Source: Dyella_B humi (GTDB lineage: Bacteria; Pseudomonadota; Gammaproteobacteria; Xanthomonadales; Rhodanobacteraceae). Taken from it: a DNA stretch of 64,000 bases. Shown here piece by piece: positions 32,215-41,124 of this stretch. The notes below the pieces were generated by a model, which saw only the letters and a program-made list of their open reading frames with translations, ran no database searches and was not told the DNA's origin. Where the stretch lies: NCBI RefSeq assembly GCF_044904605.1, contig NZ_JADIKI010000023.1:2319562-2383561 (forward strand). The letters run 5' to 3'. The position numbers and the translations under genes were made by a program. Each line of letters begins with the position of its first letter. Position 1 is the stretch's first letter.

Positions 32215-33846
32215 CTAGACTGTAGGCTCGATCCGCACCGGCGGCGTCAACACCAGCCTGAAGCAGCTCCCACCGCCCGCCACGCGCACATATTCCAGTG
32301 CCGCCTGATTGGCCTCGGCCATCTGTCGCGCGAGATAAAGTCCCAAACCGGTGCCGTACTCGTGCGTGGTGTAGAACGGCTCGAAAATCTGCGCCGCCAC
32401 TTTCGGCGCAATGCCGGGGCCGCGGTCGATCACTTCCAGGATCGGTACGCCGTGTTCGCCATGCCGCACTACCACCAGCACACGCGCTGATTCGCCGGGC
32501 ATACGCCCGTAGCGCAGTGCGTTCTGCACCAGGTTCCACAACACCTGATGCAATTGCTGCGGATCGGCTACGGCGATCACGGGCGTGGCACTGTTGTCGA
32601 TCACGCGCAGCGAATCGTTGCCCAGGTCATTGCTTTGCTTGTATTCGTCGACGAAATCGTGCGCCCACTCGCCCAGGTTCAAGGTTTCCGGACGCGAGCG
32701 CTCGCGCCGCGACAGCTGCAGGATGTTTTCGATGATGTCGTTGAGGCGGCTGCAGTGGTTGTTGATGATCTCCACCATGCGCAGGTCGGTGGTGCTCATC
32801 TCGTGCGATTCGGCCAGTAGCTGCGCGGAGTAGCGGATCGCCGCGAGCGGGTTGCGGATCTCGTGCGCGATCGAGGCGGAAAGGCGGCCCAGCGAGCCGA
32901 GCGTAAGTTCTTCCGCGCGGCGCGACACCAGCGAGGTATCGTCCAGGAAGATCAGCACCAGCGAATCGTCGTTCGGTGCGAGGCGGCTGAAGCGCGGCAC
33001 TACTTCCGGCATGCCGTCGGCCAGTTGTGTGGCGGTTTCGTCCAGCTTGCCCGAGGTGATCCAGTGATAAAGGCGGCGCGACAGCTCCGGCGCCACGCGG
33101 CCGAGGTCGCGCTGATCGGACGAGGGATTACCTAGCAGCATCCACGCCGCTTCGTTGATCTGATGGATGCGGTTGGCGTCGTCCACCAGCATCACGCCGG
33201 TTTTCATGCGGCGGATGATCAGCTCGTTGACTTGAGCCAGGTTAACTAGGTCGATGCTGCGCTGTTCGGCCAGCGCCTCGCTGGCGCGCAGCTGACGGCC
33301 GAGCACGTTGCACAACACCACGATCGCGAAATAGGCCATGCCGAACAGGCCCGATTCGAGGAAATCGCGGTCGTCGACCGAAGCGGCGTGCGGCAGGGCG
33401 AACATGGTGCGACCGAGCACGCCCAGCGTGGCGAGCGCGGCCAGGAACAGGGCCAACCGCAGCGGCAGCAACAGGGCACCGGCGGCGAGGTTGACCGCCA
33501 GCATCATCGCGATGCCGATGCGCGCGTCGTTCATCGCCGCGATCGCCAGCACCGCCGCGACGATATCCATGAGCAGGGTGCCCAGGATGCCCAGCCAGCC
33601 CAGCGTCTTGGTCAGGTGGGTGATCGATATCACCGCCAAGGCAAACAGCAGGTAGCCCGCAGCCACCAGCCGCGCCAGGTCGCCGTTGTCCAGGTGGGGC
33701 CAGCCCATGCCGGAAGGGGTGAAGGCGAGCCCGACGTAGACCAGGGCCTGGGCCAGCCGGAAATAATTGAGGAACAGCAGCTCGTGGCGGGTGGTCGTGC
33801 TATTGGGCGAATCGACGATCGCGCGGCTGGACACGGGTTTGGACAC
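32215..33846 (-). CDS. pilS: PilS, membrane sensor kinase for type IV pilus genes
   Basis: A kinase of about 543 residues. The N-terminal part has roughly six membrane helices (from LNYFRLAQALVYVGLAF onwards), then a PAS-like domain (MKTGVMLVDDANRIHQINEAAW), a HisKA domain with His328 in LSASIAHEIRNPLAAI, and an ATPase domain (NLVQNALRYG, DRGPGIA, YGTGLGLYLA). This is the PilS layout, and it sits directly upstream of sucCD in opposite orientation, as in Xanthomonas. The N-terminus is uncertain because the palindromic repeat at 33870-33995 reaches the start region; the GTG at 33846 is a compromise. It should phosphorylate PilR, whose gene is about 17 kb away on the same strand. Confidence 0.88.
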   Translation of the reverse strand: MSKPVSSRAIVDSPNSTTTRHELLFLNYFRLAQALVYVGLAFTPSGMGWPHLDNGDLARLVAAGYLLFALAVISITHLTKTLGWLGILGTLLMDIVAAVLAIAAMNDARIGIAMMLAVNLAAGALLLPLRLALFLAALATLGVLGRTMFALPHAASVDDRDFLESGLFGMAYFAIVVLCNVLGRQLRASEALAEQRSIDLVNLAQVNELIIRRMKTGVMLVDDANRIHQINEAAWMLLGNPSSDQRDLGRVAPELSRRLYHWITSGKLDETATQLADGMPEVVPRFSRLAPNDDSLVLIFLDDTSLVSRRAEELTLGSLGRLSASIAHEIRNPLAAIRYSAQLLAESHEMSTTDLRMVEIINNHCSRLNDIIENILQLSRRERSRPETLNLGEWAHDFVDEYKQSNDLGNDSLRVIDNSATPVIAVADPQQLHQVLWNLVQNALRYGRMPGESARVLVVVRHGEHGVPILEVIDRGPGIAPKVAAQIFEPFYTTHEYGTGLGLYLARQMAEANQAALEYVRVAGGGSCFRLVLTPPVRIEPTV

Positions 33847-33869
33847 TCGCGAAGAGAAGTGGCTGCTAT

Positions 33870-33995
33870 CCCCTCTTTCCTCCCGGGAGAGGGCTGGGGG
33901 AGGACAATCTTGCGACAGAACAACATCGAAGCGAACTTCGATGCACCACTTTCGCAAGATTGCCCCCTCACCTCAATCCTCTCGCCAAAGAGGAA
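33870..33995. repeat. Long inverted intergenic repeat with nested palindromes
   Basis: Outer arms are of the CCTCTTTCCTCCCGGGAGAGG and CCTCTCGCCAAAGAGG kind, middle arms CAATCTTGCG (33905-33914) and CGCAAGATTG (33953-33962), and a central perfect hairpin CATCGAAG-CGAA-CTTCGATG (33924-33943). It lies between the divergent pilS and sucC genes. Confidence 0.82.
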
Positions 33996-34201
33996 AGGAA
34001 GCAAACGCGAGTGAGTTGCCCCTTTCCATCCCACCCCGCTTCCGCGAAAATACCGGGCCGTATTGCGCGGTTTTCGCCATGTCGAAGCATGGCCGCGGCG
34101 CACTGCACGCCGGTAGTGCGTATCACCGCCGTCCGTTCTCCCAAGTCTGTGCCATGGCTATCGCGCAGGCTCGATCCTTCCCCATTCACTCGAGGTATCG
34201 A

Positions 34202-35362
34202 ATGAATTTCCACGAGTACCAGGCCAAAGAGCTGTTCGCGCAGTACGGTATCGCCGTGCCGCCGGGCAAAATCGCCAACTCCCCCGACGCCGCCGTCGAT
34301 GTCGCCAAGCACCTGGGCGGCACGCAATGGATGGTCAAGGCCCAGATCCACGCAGGTGGTCGCGGTAAGGCCGGCGGCGTCAAGTTCTGCAAGAGCCTGG
34401 ACGACGTCCACGCCGCCGCCAAGGGCATGCTGGGCAAGAACATGGAAACGTACCAGTCCGCCGGCCGCGCGCTGCCGGTGCACCTGGTGCTGGTCACCGA
34501 TGCCACGAATATCGCTAAGGAGCTGTACCTGTCGATCCTGGTCGACCGCGACAGCAAGGCCGTCACCTTCATCGCCTCCAAGCACGGCGGTGTGGATATC
34601 GAACAGGTTGCCAAGGAAACGCCGGACGACATCCACACCATCGTGGTGGATTTCATCGAAGGGCTGCAGCCGTACCAGTGCCGCCAGCTCGGCTTCGCGA
34701 TGGATCTGAACCCCAAGCAGGTCAGCCAGCTCACGAAGATCATGCTGGGCCTGTACAAGCTGTTCAACGAGAAGGATCTGTCGCTGGTCGAGCTCAACCC
34801 GCTCGCCATTCTCGAAGACGGCAACCTCGCCGCGCTCGACGGCAAGGTCAACTCCGACGACAACGCCGAGTTCCGCCATGCGGACCTGGCCAAGATGCGC
34901 GACCTCACACAGGAAGACGCCGCTGAAGCGGCAGCCGTGCAGCACAACCTCAACTACGTGACCATGGACGGCAACATCGGCTGCATGGTCAACGGCGCGG
35001 GCCTGGCCATGGCCACGATGGACGTGATCAAGCTGGCAGGCGGCGAGCCGGCCAACTTCCTCGACGTCGGCGGCGGTGCCACCAAGGAGCGCGTCACCGA
35101 GGCGTTCAAGCTGATTCTCTCCTCCGACAAGGTGCGCGCCATCCTGGTGAACATCTTCGGCGGCATCGTGCGCTGCGACTTGATCGCCGAAGGCATCATC
35201 GCCGCGGTGAAGGAAGTGGGCTTGAAGATTCCGGTGGTGGTGCGCCTGCAGGGCACCAATGTGGAGAAGGGCCGCGAACTGCTGGCCAACTCCGGCCTGG
35301 CGATCACGCCGGCTGACGATCTCAACGACGCGGCGAAGAAAGCCGTGACCGCCGCGAAGTGA
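34202..35362 (+). CDS. sucC: Succinyl-CoA synthetase beta subunit
   Basis: A 386-residue ATP-grasp subunit of succinyl-CoA synthetase in the TCA cycle, near the usual 388 residues. It starts with MNFHEYQAKELFAQYGIAVP and contains the KAQIHAGGRGKAGGVK loop, EINPLA-type metal site (VELNPLAIL) and the C-terminal GGIVRCDLIAEGI motif of the subunit interface and CoA ligase part. GAGG lies about eight bases before the ATG. sucD follows after 13 bases in the same operon, and the two proteins form the active complex. Confidence 0.97.
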   Translation: MNFHEYQAKELFAQYGIAVPPGKIANSPDAAVDVAKHLGGTQWMVKAQIHAGGRGKAGGVKFCKSLDDVHAAAKGMLGKNMETYQSAGRALPVHLVLVTDATNIAKELYLSILVDRDSKAVTFIASKHGGVDIEQVAKETPDDIHTIVVDFIEGLQPYQCRQLGFAMDLNPKQVSQLTKIMLGLYKLFNEKDLSLVELNPLAILEDGNLAALDGKVNSDDNAEFRHADLAKMRDLTQEDAAEAAAVQHNLNYVTMDGNIGCMVNGAGLAMATMDVIKLAGGEPANFLDVGGGATKERVTEAFKLILSSDKVRAILVNIFGGIVRCDLIAEGIIAAVKEVGLKIPVVVRLQGTNVEKGRELLANSGLAITPADDLNDAAKKAVTAAK

Positions 35363-35375
35363 GGAGCGATTAACC

Positions 35376-36251
35376 ATGAGCGTTTTGGTCAATAAGAACA
35401 CCAAGGTGATCGTGCAGGGCTTTACCGGCCAGCAGGGCACCTTCCACGCCGAACAGGCGATCGACTACGGCACCAAGGTGGTCGGCGGCGTGACCCCGGG
35501 TAAGGGTGGCACCGAGCACATCGGCCTGCCGGTCTTCAACAGCGTGGCCGAAGCGGTCGACGAAACCGGCGCCGACGCGTCGGTGATCTTCGTGCCGCCG
35601 CCGTTCGCTGCGGACTCCATTCTCGAAGCCATCGACGCCGGTGTGCGCGTGATCGTGACGATCACCGAAGGCATTCCGGTGCTCGACATGCTGCGCGTGA
35701 AGAACGTGCTGTCGCAGCATCCGGAAACCGTGCTGATCGGCCCGAACTGCCCCGGCATCATCACCCCGGGCGAATGCAAGATCGGCATCATGCCGGGTCA
35801 CATCCACAAGCCGGGCAAGGTCGGTATCGTGTCGCGCTCCGGCACGCTGACTTATGAAGCCGTGTTCCAGACCACCAACGAAGGCCTGGGCCAGTCCACC
35901 TGCATCGGCATCGGCGGCGACCCGATCAACGGTCTGAACTTCATCGACTGCTTGAAGCTGTTCCAGGACGATCCGCAGACCGAAGGCATCATCATGGTCG
36001 GCGAAATCGGCGGCAGCGCCGAGGAAGAGGCGGCGGAGTTCATCGGCGAATACGTCAAGAAGCCGGTGGTGTCCTTCATCGCGGGCGCCTCGGCTCCGGC
36101 CGGCAAGCGCATGGGCCATGCTGGTGCCATCATCTCCGGTGGCAAGGGCACGGCGGCGGCGAAGTTTGCCGCGCTGGAGAAGGCCGGTGTCACCACGGTG
36201 AAGTCGCCTGCCGATCTGGGTAAGACGCTGGCTGGTTTGCTGAAGAAGTAA
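35376..36251 (+). CDS. sucD: Succinyl-CoA synthetase alpha subunit
   Basis: A 291-residue alpha subunit with an N-terminal CoA-binding Rossmann domain (VIVQGFTGQQGTFHAEQAI, GGVTPGKGG) and the phosphorylated active-site His248 in GHAGAIISGGKG. It forms the heteromeric enzyme with the sucC product, making ATP or GTP from succinyl-CoA. GAGG in GAGGAGCGATTAACC precedes the ATG. A strong terminator follows directly after the stop. Confidence 0.97.
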   Translation: MSVLVNKNTKVIVQGFTGQQGTFHAEQAIDYGTKVVGGVTPGKGGTEHIGLPVFNSVAEAVDETGADASVIFVPPPFAADSILEAIDAGVRVIVTITEGIPVLDMLRVKNVLSQHPETVLIGPNCPGIITPGECKIGIMPGHIHKPGKVGIVSRSGTLTYEAVFQTTNEGLGQSTCIGIGGDPINGLNFIDCLKLFQDDPQTEGIIMVGEIGGSAEEEAAEFIGEYVKKPVVSFIAGASAPAGKRMGHAGAIISGGKGTAAAKFAALEKAGVTTVKSPADLGKTLAGLLKK

Positions 36252-36272
36252 TCGGCTGCCTTGCAGTGATCG

Positions 36273-36309
36273 AAAAAAGGGCCGCGGTGACGCGGCCCTT
36301 TTTTTTTGT
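36273..36309 (+). terminator. Strong Rho-independent terminator after sucCD
   Basis: An 8-bp GC stem GGGCCGCG-GTGA-CGCGGCCC (36279-36298) extended by an A tract and an eleven-base T tract. Confidence 0.95.
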
Positions 36310-36335
36310 TCTCTAGCTTCTGAGTGGAGGAGCGA

Positions 36336-36365
36336 CGTAGGCTGGGACTGTTATCCCAGCCTACG
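36336..36365. repeat. CGTAGGCTGGGA hairpin repeat
   Basis: A perfect 12-bp stem CGTAGGCTGGGA / TCCCAGCCTACG around CTGTTA between sucD and nadE. It resembles the widespread GTAGG-TTGGG type of intergenic repeat also present at 40912-41011, and has no T run. Confidence 0.7.
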
Positions 36366-36486
36366 CGTCGAGCGAGATTCACTCGTCCCCAGCCCACTCC
36401 GGAGGAAAGGGGAGTTACATCGCGCACCCTTGTTCCGCAGCTCATCCACTACCATGTAGCGCCAGTTCAACCTGGATAAGCAACAC

Positions 36487-38124
36487 ATGGCCGTTATTCG
36501 CCTGGCCCTGGCCCAATACGATTTCCCCGTCGGCGCCGTCGCCGCCAACGCCGCCAAAGTCCGCGAGCTGATGACGCGCGCCCGCGAAGGTGGTGCCTCG
36601 CTGGCGGTGTTTCCAGAGCTGACAATTAGTGGCTATCCGCCCGAAGATCTGCTGCTGCGCCCCAGCTTTCTCGCTGCCTGCCAGGATGCCATCCAGGAGC
36701 TTGCCGCCGGCACCAACGGGCTGGCCGCGATCGTCGGTTTTCCGCACAGCTTGGGCGAGGTGTACAACGCCGCGGCATTTCTGCGCGGCGGCGAAATTGC
36801 GCAGATCACGCACAAGCAGGCCTTACCCAATTACGGCGTCTTCGACGACAAACGCTATTTCCGCCCCGGCCGCACCAGCGCGGTGGAGGTGGTCGATGGT
36901 GTGCGTGTCGGTTACCTGATCTGCGAGGACGTGTGGCAGGCCGAGCCGGCTGCCGCGGCGGCTGCCGCAGGTGCGGAGCTGATCGTGGTGATCAACGCCT
37001 CGCCGTGGGACGACGCCAAGCAGACCGCTCGCGAAGAAGTCTTGGTGGCGCGTGCGAAGGAAACCGGCTGCGCGTTTGTGTATCTCAATCTCATCGGTGG
37101 GCAGGACGAAGTCGTGTACGACGGCGGCACGTTGCTGGTGAATGGCGACGGCAGCATCGCTGCACGCGCTCCGGCTTTCGTCGATGCGCTGCTGTGGGCC
37201 GATTTCGATACTGATAGCCGCACGCTGCACGCGTTGGATTGGCCCACGGTGTCTGATGGCTCGCGTGAAGCAACGCTCTACGGCGCCCTGGTCCGTGGTG
37301 TTCGCGACTACATCGACAAGAACGGCTTCGGCGGCGTGCTGCTTGGGCTCTCCGGCGGCATCGATTCGGCATTGACGCTTACGCTGGCTGTGGATGCGCT
37401 CGGCCCGGATCGCGTCACGGCGGTGATGATGCCGATGCGCTACACCTCGCAGCTCTCGCTCGATGGCGCTCGCGAACAGGCCGAACGGCTTGGCGTGCAA
37501 TACCACGTGATCGGCATCGAGCCGGTCTACGACACCTTCATGGCGGCACTCACGCCCGTGTTCGAGGGCAAGCAGCCGGATGTCACCGAGGAAAACCTGC
37601 AATCGCGCACGCGCGGCGTGATGCTGATGGCGCTATCCAACAAGCACAGCCGCCTGTTGCTGGCGACCGGCAACAAGAGCGAGATGGCGGTGGGTTACGC
37701 CACGTTATACGGCGACATGTGCGGGGCTTACGCACCGCTCAAGGATGTGTACAAGACGGAGGTCTACCGGCTCTCGCGCTGGCGCAATCAGGCCGAGCAG
37801 CGCAGGCAAGGTCCCGAAGCATGGGCGATTCCGCCTGCGGTGATCGAACGCCCGCCTTCCGCCGAACTGCGCGAAAACCAGACCGACCAGGATTCGCTGC
37901 CACCTTACGACGAGCTGGATGCCATCCTCGCCCGCTTCATCGAGGAAGAGCAGTCGCAAGCGGAAATCATCGCGGCCGGCTTCGATCCGAACGTCGTCCA
38001 CCGCGTGGTGCGACTGGTGCTGGTCAACGAATTCAAGCGGCGCCAGTCCGCGCCGGGGCCGCGCGTCACTACCCGTGCTTTCGGGCGCGAGCGGCGGTAT
38101 CCGATTACGTCGGGGTGGAAATAG
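36487..38124 (+). CDS. nadE: Glutamine-dependent NAD+ synthetase
   Basis: A 545-residue two-domain enzyme that amidates nicotinic acid adenine dinucleotide to NAD+ using glutamine and ATP. The N-terminal carbon-nitrogen hydrolase (glutaminase) domain shows the Glu-Lys-Cys triad in FPELTISGYPPEDLLL, LPNYGVFDDKRYF and LICEDVW (Cys146). The C-terminal synthetase domain has the P-loop SGGIDS (289-294), LLATGNKSEMAVGY and GAYAPLKDVYKTEVY. The length is typical of the bacterial glutamine-dependent type. It follows the sucCD terminator and a hairpin repeat, so it is transcribed separately, and shares a bidirectional terminator with the convergent bamD. Confidence 0.96.
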   Translation: MAVIRLALAQYDFPVGAVAANAAKVRELMTRAREGGASLAVFPELTISGYPPEDLLLRPSFLAACQDAIQELAAGTNGLAAIVGFPHSLGEVYNAAAFLRGGEIAQITHKQALPNYGVFDDKRYFRPGRTSAVEVVDGVRVGYLICEDVWQAEPAAAAAAAGAELIVVINASPWDDAKQTAREEVLVARAKETGCAFVYLNLIGGQDEVVYDGGTLLVNGDGSIAARAPAFVDALLWADFDTDSRTLHALDWPTVSDGSREATLYGALVRGVRDYIDKNGFGGVLLGLSGGIDSALTLTLAVDALGPDRVTAVMMPMRYTSQLSLDGAREQAERLGVQYHVIGIEPVYDTFMAALTPVFEGKQPDVTEENLQSRTRGVMLMALSNKHSRLLLATGNKSEMAVGYATLYGDMCGAYAPLKDVYKTEVYRLSRWRNQAEQRRQGPEAWAIPPAVIERPPSAELRENQTDQDSLPPYDELDAILARFIEEEQSQAEIIAAGFDPNVVHRVVRLVLVNEFKRRQSAPGPRVTTRAFGRERRYPITSGWK

Positions 38125-38185
38125 CGTAACCATTCGGAGCCATCATTCTCGCGAACACGGGAACGGGCCAAACGATTAAGCCAAC

Positions 38186-38222
38186 AAAAAAGCCGGTGGG
38201 CATCAAGCGCACCGGCTTTTTC
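38186..38222. terminator. Bidirectional terminator between nadE and bamD
   Basis: AAAAAAGCCGGTG and CACCGGCTTTTT form a stem around an 11-base loop, with A and T tracts on opposite sides, between two convergent genes. Confidence 0.9.
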
Positions 38223-38243
38223 ATGTTTGATCAGACGCTTAGC

Positions 38244-39104
38244 TCAGTAGTGACCCGAGAACGGAATCAACTTGCGCAACATCGATGGCGAGTGCGGCCA
38301 CTTCGGATCCTTCAGATATGGATGATCCGGATAGTTCTGCGTCAGCACCTGGCGCACCTGGTCGGCCTGCTGCTTCTGGTTCAGCGCCAGGTAGCTGCGG
38401 CACAGGATCGCCAGCGCATCGCCAGCCTGCGGCGACTCCTGGTAATGCTCGATCACGTACTGCGCGCGGTCGGCCGAGGCCACGTAGCCTTTGTTGCGCA
38501 GGTAGAACTTGGCAACGTTGATTTCGTACTGGGCCAGTACGTTGCGCAGGTAGATCATGCGCTGACGCGCGTCGGCGGCGTAGGCGCTATCGGGGAAACG
38601 GCGGCTGAGTTCGGCGAAATCATCGAACGACTTCAGGTTGTAGCCCTGATCGCGACGGGACTGCTTGCCTTCGGCTTCGCTGGAAAATGCGCGCTCGATG
38701 ATGCCCGCGGTACGATCGAAGTTGATCATGCCGCGCAAGTAATAGGCATAATCCACATGTGGATTGAGCGGGTTCGACTTGATGAAGCGGTTGACTGTGG
38801 AATAGGCGTCATCCGGCTTGTTGTTCTTGTACTGTGCATAAGCCAGTTCAAGCTGGGCCTGCTCGTTGAACGGACCGGACGGGAAGCGGGCGATCAGGCG
38901 CTGGTACGCTTTCTCGGCCGCCGAATAGTCGGCATGCATCACATCGTTGTGGGCCTTGGCGTAAAGCTGCGGCAGCGGCAAGGTGTCGAGCGGATCGCCG
39001 CCGTGATGGAACCATGAGCAGGCGCTCATCGTCAGTGCCAGGACGAGCACGATCAGTACTTTAAGGGCAGATGTCGGGGCGGCCGGCAGCTTGGTTACGC
39101 GCAT
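38244..39104 (-). CDS. bamD: BamD, outer-membrane assembly lipoprotein
   Basis: A 286-residue lipoprotein of the BAM complex that inserts beta-barrel proteins into the outer membrane. The signal sequence ends at a lipobox (ALTMSAC, lipidated Cys29). Five TPR-like repeats follow, with the characteristic AEKAYQRLIARFPSGPFNEQAQLELAYAQYK type segment near residues 65-95 and FDDFAELSRRFPDSAYAADARQRM near 160. The position beside rluD in divergent orientation is conserved in gammaproteobacteria. The many TonB-dependent receptors here are among its expected clients. Confidence 0.96.
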   Translation of the reverse strand: MRVTKLPAAPTSALKVLIVLVLALTMSACSWFHHGGDPLDTLPLPQLYAKAHNDVMHADYSAAEKAYQRLIARFPSGPFNEQAQLELAYAQYKNNKPDDAYSTVNRFIKSNPLNPHVDYAYYLRGMINFDRTAGIIERAFSSEAEGKQSRRDQGYNLKSFDDFAELSRRFPDSAYAADARQRMIYLRNVLAQYEINVAKFYLRNKGYVASADRAQYVIEHYQESPQAGDALAILCRSYLALNQKQQADQVRQVLTQNYPDHPYLKDPKWPHSPSMLRKLIPFSGHY

Positions 39105-39175
39105 GAGTAAGGAGTTCAGATGTTTGAGCGAAAAGGGATCATAGCCGAAACCGGCTCACGGCCGGGGATTCAGGG

Positions 39176-40156
39176 ATGAAGACGGGTTCCATCATCCGCC
39201 ACGAGGCGATCGTGCCCTTGTCGGCGGCAGGTCGGAGGTTCGACCAGGCGTTGGCCGAGATGTTCCCGGACTATTCACGCTCCCGCCTTACCGCCTGGAT
39301 CAAGGCCGGCGCAGTAACGCTGGACGGCGCATCGGCCGCGCCGCGTCACCTGCTAAAGGGCGGGGAACGGGTGCAACTGGAGGCCGAGCTGGAAGCCGAG
39401 GTATTCAGCGAACCGGAGGCCATCGCGCTGGACATCGTCCACGAAGATGAGTCCGTGCTGGTACTGAACAAGCCTGTCGGCCTGGTGGTGCACCCTGGCG
39501 CAGGCAATCCGGCGGGCACCTTGCTCAATGCACTCCTGCATCACGCCCCGAAGCTGACCGAGCTACCGCGCGGGGGCATCGTGCATCGGCTGGACAAGGA
39601 CACCTCCGGCCTGATGGTGGTCGCCAAGACTCTCGCCGCGCATACGGCGTTGGTTGAGATGCTGTCCAGCCACGAGGTCGAGCGGCAGTACGAGGCCGTG
39701 GTGCTGGGCGCGCTGATCGCCGGCGGCACCGTCGATGCCCACATCGGCCGCCATCACAGCGACCGTTTGCGCCAGGCCGTGCGCGACGAGGAAGACGGCA
39801 AGCACGCCATCACCCACTACCGCCTGCGCGAGCGTTTCCGTGCGCACAGCTTGATCCAGTGCAATCTGGAAACCGGGCGCACGCACCAGATCCGCGTGCA
39901 CATGGCACACATCGGTCATCCGCTGGTGGGCGACCAGCTCTACGGCGGCAGCTTGAAACTCCCAAAGCGCGCCACGCCGGAATTGGTGGTCGCCTTGCGT
40001 GGATTTCGCAGGCAAGCGCTGCATGCGGAACGATTGTCGTTCGAGCATCCCGTTACCGGCGAAGCCTTGTCGTTCGAAGCGCCGCGTCCGGATGACATGG
40101 ATGCGCTGATCGTGACACTTCGCGCCGATCTGGCGGTCAACGGTCCGAACGAGTAA
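39176..40156 (+). CDS. rluD: 23S rRNA pseudouridine synthase RluD
   Basis: A 326-residue RluA-family pseudouridine synthase that modifies helix 69 of 23S rRNA (positions 1911, 1915 and 1917 in E. coli). An N-terminal S4 domain (RFDQALAEMFPDYSRSRLTAWIKAG) is followed by the catalytic domain with GIVHRLDKDTSGLMVVAKT, whose Asp is the nucleophile, and the RTHQIRVHMAHIGHPLVGD motif. GGGGA precedes the ATG. The next gene, pgeF, starts 14 bases after the stop, as in E. coli where rluD and yfiH are neighbours. Confidence 0.96.
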   Translation: MKTGSIIRHEAIVPLSAAGRRFDQALAEMFPDYSRSRLTAWIKAGAVTLDGASAAPRHLLKGGERVQLEAELEAEVFSEPEAIALDIVHEDESVLVLNKPVGLVVHPGAGNPAGTLLNALLHHAPKLTELPRGGIVHRLDKDTSGLMVVAKTLAAHTALVEMLSSHEVERQYEAVVLGALIAGGTVDAHIGRHHSDRLRQAVRDEEDGKHAITHYRLRERFRAHSLIQCNLETGRTHQIRVHMAHIGHPLVGDQLYGGSLKLPKRATPELVVALRGFRRQALHAERLSFEHPVTGEALSFEAPRPDDMDALIVTLRADLAVNGPNE

Positions 40157-40170
40157 GCACGGTGCCTTCG

Positions 40171-40917
40171 ATGACGGACGCCTGGATCTTCCCCCACTGG
40201 CCCGCCCCACGCGGCGTGCATGCTGCCATCACGACATGCGATGGACCTGGTGTTTCGCAGCCGCCATTTGGGCGGTTCAATCTTGGCCTGCGCAGCGGCG
40301 AAGACGAACAGACTGTGCGCAGCAATCGAAGCGCACTACGCCAGTCGCTGGCGCTCCCCGCGGAGCCACGCTGGCTGCGGCAGGTGCATGGCACCACAGT
40401 GGCCGAACTCGGCCCGTTGCCCAGTCCGGAGGAGCCAGAAGCGGATGCAGCGGTTTCGCATTTGCCTGGCACGGTGCTGGCGATTCTTACCGCGGATTGC
40501 CTGCCAGTGCTGTTCTGTGCCGACGACGGCAGCACCATTGGTGCGGCGCATGCCGGCTGGCGCGGGCTTGCCGCTGGCGTACTGGAAGATACGATCGAAC
40601 AGATGCAGCGGCCGGCGGCAAGCCTGCTGGCCTGGCTTGGGCCGTGCATCGGCGCGCCTTCGTATGAGGTCGGTGAAGAGGTGCGCAAGGCCTTTCTTCG
40701 CCACGATGCCACCGCGGCGTCCGCATTCGTGTCGACGCGCCCGGGTCACTGGCTGTGTGACCTGGCGGCCTTGGCCAGACAGCGTCTGCAGGCCGCAGGC
40801 GTTACGCGCATTTCCGGCGGCGACTTTGATACCCGCACGGATGAGCGGTTCTATTCCTATCGGCGCGAAGGTGCGCGCAGCGGGCGCTTTGCCAGCCTGA
40901 TCTGGCTGGATGCGTAG
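40171..40917 (+). CDS. pgeF: PgeF/YfiH multicopper polyphenol-oxidase-fold protein
   Basis: A 248-residue protein of the YfiH/LACC1 family. In E. coli the homologue corrects misincorporated L-serine in peptidoglycan precursors; related proteins act as purine nucleoside phosphorylase or adenosine deaminase. The zinc-binding and catalytic motifs are present: RQVHG, TADCLPVLF, GAAHAGWRG and GPCIGAPSYEVG. The ATG at 40171 is chosen over GTG 40162 because MTDAWIFPHWPAPRGV then aligns with the standard family N-terminus. The stop codon lies inside the left arm of a long inverted repeat. Confidence 0.92.
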   Translation: MTDAWIFPHWPAPRGVHAAITTCDGPGVSQPPFGRFNLGLRSGEDEQTVRSNRSALRQSLALPAEPRWLRQVHGTTVAELGPLPSPEEPEADAAVSHLPGTVLAILTADCLPVLFCADDGSTIGAAHAGWRGLAAGVLEDTIEQMQRPAASLLAWLGPCIGAPSYEVGEEVRKAFLRHDATAASAFVSTRPGHWLCDLAALARQRLQAAGVTRISGGDFDTRTDERFYSYRREGARSGRFASLIWLDA

Positions 40918-41011
40918 GTTGGCGGTGAGGCCCGGACTTGATCCGGAGCGAACCCCAAAACCACCATGCACATCATGTGTCGGGGTTCACTACGCCTCAC
41001 CACCAACCTAC
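40912..41011. repeat. Inverted GTAGGTTGG repeat overlapping the pgeF stop
   Basis: GTAGGTTGGCGGTGAGGC (from 40914) and GCCTCACCACCAACCTAC (40994-41011) are inverted copies with one mismatch, with inner inverted GCGAACCCC and GGGGTTCAC segments. The pgeF stop TAG is part of the left arm. Confidence 0.78.
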
Positions 41012-41047
41012 CGCTGAACGTCTCACCGGGCGGTCGTCCAGAATCTG

Positions 41048-41075
41048 CTTGAATCGCCCCGCGGTGTCCGCATCT
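41048..41075 (+). promoter_or_regulatory. Sigma32 heat-shock promoter of clpB
   Basis: CTTGAA (41048-41053), a 14-base spacer and CCGCATCT (41068-41075) match the sigma32 consensus CTTGAA-N13/14-CCCCATNT with one mismatch. The transcript would start near 41082, about 43 bases before the clpB ATG. Confidence 0.85.
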
Positions 41076-41124
41076 TTGCCGGCAGTGGCGGCAAGTCCGC
41101 CAAAAACTTTTTGGGGATACTCCG

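Noticed and set aside
33621..33632. TGATCGATATCA as a further operator for the alpha-glucoside LacI protein
   Set aside because: It lies inside the pilS coding region, matches only part of the TGATATCGATATCA palindrome and has no promoter beside it.
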